Below, in pieces: positions 5,392 through 6,906 of a stretch of DNA of 6,906 nucleotides. This DNA comes from Nitrospirota bacterium (GTDB lineage Bacteria; Nitrospirota; Thermodesulfovibrionia; Thermodesulfovibrionales; UBA6898), in NCBI GenBank assembly GCA_029858145.1, contig JAOUFP010000154.1:1-6906 (forward strand), given 5' to 3'. The notes under the pieces are model-generated. The model made no database searches and was not told where the DNA came from. It saw only the letters and a list, made by a program, of their open reading frames with translations. Each line of letters begins with the position of its first letter. Position 1 is the stretch's first letter. Both the position numbers and the translations under genes were made by a program.

Positions 5392-5460
5392 TCCGGAAGA
5401 GGCAGGGCAGTCGGCAGGCATTCCCGTAAATCTGGTATACTTCCGGAAAGCGCAGGGCAG
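5392..5460 (+). repeat. 19-bp direct repeat flanking the WYL promoter
   Basis: Copy one at 5392-5410 and copy two at 5442-5460 both begin TCCGGAA and end GCAGGGCAG, matching at 16 of 19 positions. Their starts are 50 bp apart, close to five helical turns, so bound proteins would face the same side of the DNA. One copy lies just upstream of the -35 position and the other covers the predicted transcription start, as expected for operator sites of an autoregulator. Confidence 0.55.
5433..5441 (+). promoter_or_regulatory. Extended -10 promoter of the WYL regulator
   Basis: TGG-TATACT forms an extended -10 element (five of six plus TGN) with no clear -35. The transcript would start near 5448, about 23 nt before the ATG at 5471. 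It sits between the two copies of the 19-bp direct repeat. Confidence 0.45.
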
Positions 5461-5470
5461 ATAACCATAT

Positions 5471-6451
5471 ATGGGCACGAAGAACATCTACGAGAGGTTT
5501 CTGTGGTTCGACCGGAAGGCGGGGGCGAAGCAGTATCCCAACGCGACAAAGCTCGCCGCTGAATTCGAGATATCCCTCAAGACCGCCCAGCGGGACATAG
5601 AATTCATGCGCGACCGGCTCAACTGCCCCCTCCTCTACGACAAAACCCGGAAGGGGTACCACTATGAACGCGAGACCTTTTCGCTGCCCTCCATCTATAT
5701 CTCCCCGGAAGAGCTCACCGCGCTCCTGATCACGCGGAAGATGCTCCGGGGCATCAGCGCGGAATACATCGGCGGCGAACTCTCCCAGCTGATAGAGAAG
5801 ATCACCTCCATCCTGAAAAAGCATGTGACAGATGAGGCGTCGATCGACGAGGCGGTCTCGATCCAGCTCATCGGGTACGCGATACCGCCGGAAGAGATAT
5901 TCAAAACAGTTCTCGAGGGCTGCCTGAAGAGAAAGAGCCTTTCCCTCGTCTACTACTCTCCTGCGAGGGACGAGAAGACGGAGAGGAAGGTGGACCCCTA
6001 CCACCTTTTCAACTACATGGGCACCTGGCACCTGATCGGCTACTGCCATCTGCGGCAGGGGCTTCGCGACTTCAATCTTTCGCGGATAACGGATGCAAGT
6101 ATGCTCGATGAGATTTTTTCAGTGAAGCGCGGCTTCAGCCTCAGTGAATATTTTGATTCAGCCTTCGGACTCTACAAGGGCGCTGAAAGAGAAGAAGTGG
6201 TCTTGCGGTTCACCCCGGAAAAGGCGAAGTGGATCAGGGACCAGGTATGGCACCGGGATCAGGAGAAAAGATACCTGCCGGACGGCGCCCTTGAACTCAC
6301 CTTCCCGGTCGCGCACTTCGCCGAGGTCGCGATGGAGGTCCTGAAGCACGGCTCCGGCGTCGAGGTGATCGAACCGGCAGGCCTCAGGCGGCTGATCAGG
6401 GCGGAGGCGGAGAAGATCCTGAAGCTCTACAACAAGACTGCGGTCCGCTGA
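5471..6451 (+). CDS. WYL-domain transcriptional regulator (HTH-WYL-WCX)
   Basis: The 326-aa protein has an N-terminal winged helix-turn-helix (about 5-70; ATKLAAEFEISLKTAQRDIEFMRDRL is the DNA-reading part, with a wing at KTRKGYHY). A WYL domain follows at about 145-210, with TWHLIGYC in place of the usual WYL triplet and the RDFNLSRI ligand-contact strand (R199 to R205). A C-terminal WCX dimerisation-type domain ends the protein (about 240-320). WYL proteins of this layout bind DNA and often sense nucleic-acid or nucleotide ligands; many control stress or defence genes. The target is unknown here, but the direct repeat at its own promoter suggests autoregulation. No strong Shine-Dalgarno precedes the ATG. 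It diverges from pilZ and converges with the exonuclease. Confidence 0.92.
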   Translation: MGTKNIYERFLWFDRKAGAKQYPNATKLAAEFEISLKTAQRDIEFMRDRLNCPLLYDKTRKGYHYERETFSLPSIYISPEELTALLITRKMLRGISAEYIGGELSQLIEKITSILKKHVTDEASIDEAVSIQLIGYAIPPEEIFKTVLEGCLKRKSLSLVYYSPARDEKTERKVDPYHLFNYMGTWHLIGYCHLRQGLRDFNLSRITDASMLDEIFSVKRGFSLSEYFDSAFGLYKGAEREEVVLRFTPEKAKWIRDQVWHRDQEKRYLPDGALELTFPVAHFAEVAMEVLKHGSGVEVIEPAGLRRLIRAEAEKILKLYNKTAVR

Positions 6452-6537
6452 GACGGAAACATCCGGTCATTGAATAACACGGGAAGATCCTATCCCGCAT
6501 TATCCGCAAATGTCAGACATAAGGCTCCGGAACGGGG

Positions 6538-6567
6538 CGGGACAGAGGTCCCGAGCGGTTTCTTTTG
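6538..6567 (+). terminator. Possible terminator of the WYL gene
   Basis: CGGGAC-AGAG-GTCCCG (6538-6553) is a perfect six-base-pair hairpin, followed six bases later by TTTCTTTT. It lies 86 nt after the WYL stop. The gap between stem and T-run weakens the call, and the same bases also take part in a larger inverted repeat. Confidence 0.4.
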
Positions 6568-6593
6568 CCGATAGTCCGACAGTGTATCCATAG

Positions 6594-6615
6594 AAAAAAA
6601 AGAGGCAAAAGCCTC
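6594..6615 (-). terminator. Intrinsic terminator of the exonuclease gene
   Basis: Read on the minus strand, GAGGC-TTTT-GCCTC (five base pairs) is followed at once by eight T. This is a standard rho-independent terminator, about 60 nt after the stop codon of the exonuclease gene. The stem is short but the T-tract is perfect. Confidence 0.7.
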
Positions 6616-6666
6616 GGAGCGCAGCGACAATGAGAGAGGAGCCCCTGTCCCGCCGCACATTCATGA

Positions 6667-6680
6667 ATAGTCCGGACTAT
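6667..6680. other. 14-bp perfect palindrome at the exonuclease stop
   Basis: ATAGTCCGGACTAT reads the same on both strands and includes the TAG stop of the exonuclease gene. A partial copy (ATAGTCCGA) occurs at 6571-6579. No function is assigned; chance or a protein-binding site are both possible. Confidence 0.35.
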
Positions 6681-6906
6681 ATGACTCCTCTTTGCTGCAG
6701 GGCAAAAAAGCATTTTGCGGTGATCTGAATGTCAACCGCCGCGTTATGCGCCTCGCTGAAGCCGGACTGAAAGAGCTGATAGTGAAGCTCGGAAAGCTTC
6801 GGCCATTTGTAGCCGTATGCCCCTTCCAGCTTGCAGAAATGGGTGGACTTCAGCATCGTGCATATCCGCTCTTTGGTGAGAAGTACATTCGGCATCTTCA
6901 GTCTCA
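6677..6906 (-). CDS. DnaQ-like 3'-5' exonuclease, C-terminal part (5' end beyond the right edge)
   Basis: The minus-strand frame is open from the right edge to TAG at 6677-6679, giving 76 complete codons. It contains ICTM and KWPKLSELHYQLF, followed by AHNAAVDIQITAKCFFAL. This is the C-terminal block of the RNase T / DNA polymerase III epsilon exonuclease family, with the ExoIII-type H-x4-D motif (HNAAVD) that supplies the general base and a metal-binding Asp. The first two motifs (DxE and the middle Asp) must lie off the right edge. The methionine at 6895 is probably internal, since conserved family sequence continues through it. Whether it is a stand-alone exonuclease or the tail of a larger protein cannot be decided here. 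Confidence 0.85.
   Translation of the reverse strand, partial: RLKMPNVLLTKERICTMLKSTHFCKLEGAYGYKWPKLSELHYQLFQSGFSEAHNAAVDIQITAKCFFALQQRGVI

Larger units (their letters stand above)
6534..6656. repeat. Nested imperfect inverted repeat in the convergent gap
   Basis: Three pairs of arms are nested: GGCGGGACAG (6536-6545) with CTGTCCCGCC (6645-6654), CCGAG (6551-6555) with CTCGG (6613-6617), and CTTTTGCC (6562-6569) with GGCAAAAG (6604-6611). Together they could fold about 120 nt into one long interrupted hairpin. It may be a bidirectional terminator region, a structured RNA, or a remnant of a small mobile element. No coding capacity is seen in this 225-bp gap. Confidence 0.45.

Noticed and set aside
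5465..5474. CCATATATGG palindrome across the WYL start codon
   Set aside because: Ten bases of AT-rich palindrome at an ATG are easily met by chance, and the direct repeat next to it is a better operator candidate.
5363..6049. 228-aa minus-strand ORF
   Set aside because: Antisense to the WYL regulator; its Arg/Val/Leu-rich composition is typical of a reverse-frame shadow.

Overview
This window looks like ordinary chromosome from an anaerobic or microaerobic, selenocysteine-using bacterium of moderate GC content, with an accessory module on its left side. The rubrerythrin-type stress genes, the many exported proteins and two in-frame UGA codons at catalytic positions would fit Nitrospirota or a Geobacter/Desulfo-type lineage. 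That placement is inference, because no rRNA or other taxonomic marker is present.

Left (1-2150): a minus-strand two-gene unit. A MutT-like NUDIX hydrolase (1405-1809) overlaps by ATGA a large PLD-DEAH helicase (1-1408) that runs off the left edge. It looks AT-richer than the rest by eye. It is followed on the right by about 340 bp of gene-free DNA with degenerate GAGCAATGAG repeats, so it may be a transferred defence-like or repair module.

Centre (2151-4861): an oxidative-stress locus of two divergent units. The minus-strand unit reads from a good sigma70-type promoter (3871-3899) through a 56-aa protein with a Cys-rich tail, a rubrerythrin-like di-iron protein, an exported OB-fold protein, and an exported peroxiredoxin whose peroxidatic Cys codon is TGA. 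The plus-strand gene is an exported MsrA whose catalytic Cys codon is also TGA. In both cases the reading frame continues unchanged through the TGA into conserved family sequence, and a hairpin lies just downstream where a bacterial SECIS element should be. Both are therefore called selenoproteins; a standard gene caller would split or truncate them.

Right (4862-6906): a single-domain PilZ protein (minus) and a WYL-family transcriptional regulator (plus) are divergent. The space between them holds a near-consensus promoter with an overlapping palindrome for pilZ, and an extended -10 promoter flanked by a 19-bp direct repeat for the WYL gene. The WYL gene is convergent with the 3' end of a DnaQ-like exonuclease that runs off the right edge. 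The gap between those two has an intrinsic terminator and a larger nested inverted repeat.

The central genes together suggest defence against peroxides and repair of oxidised methionine, largely in the cell envelope. Rubrerythrin would act inside the cell, and the Sec-peroxiredoxin and Sec-MsrA would act outside the inner membrane.
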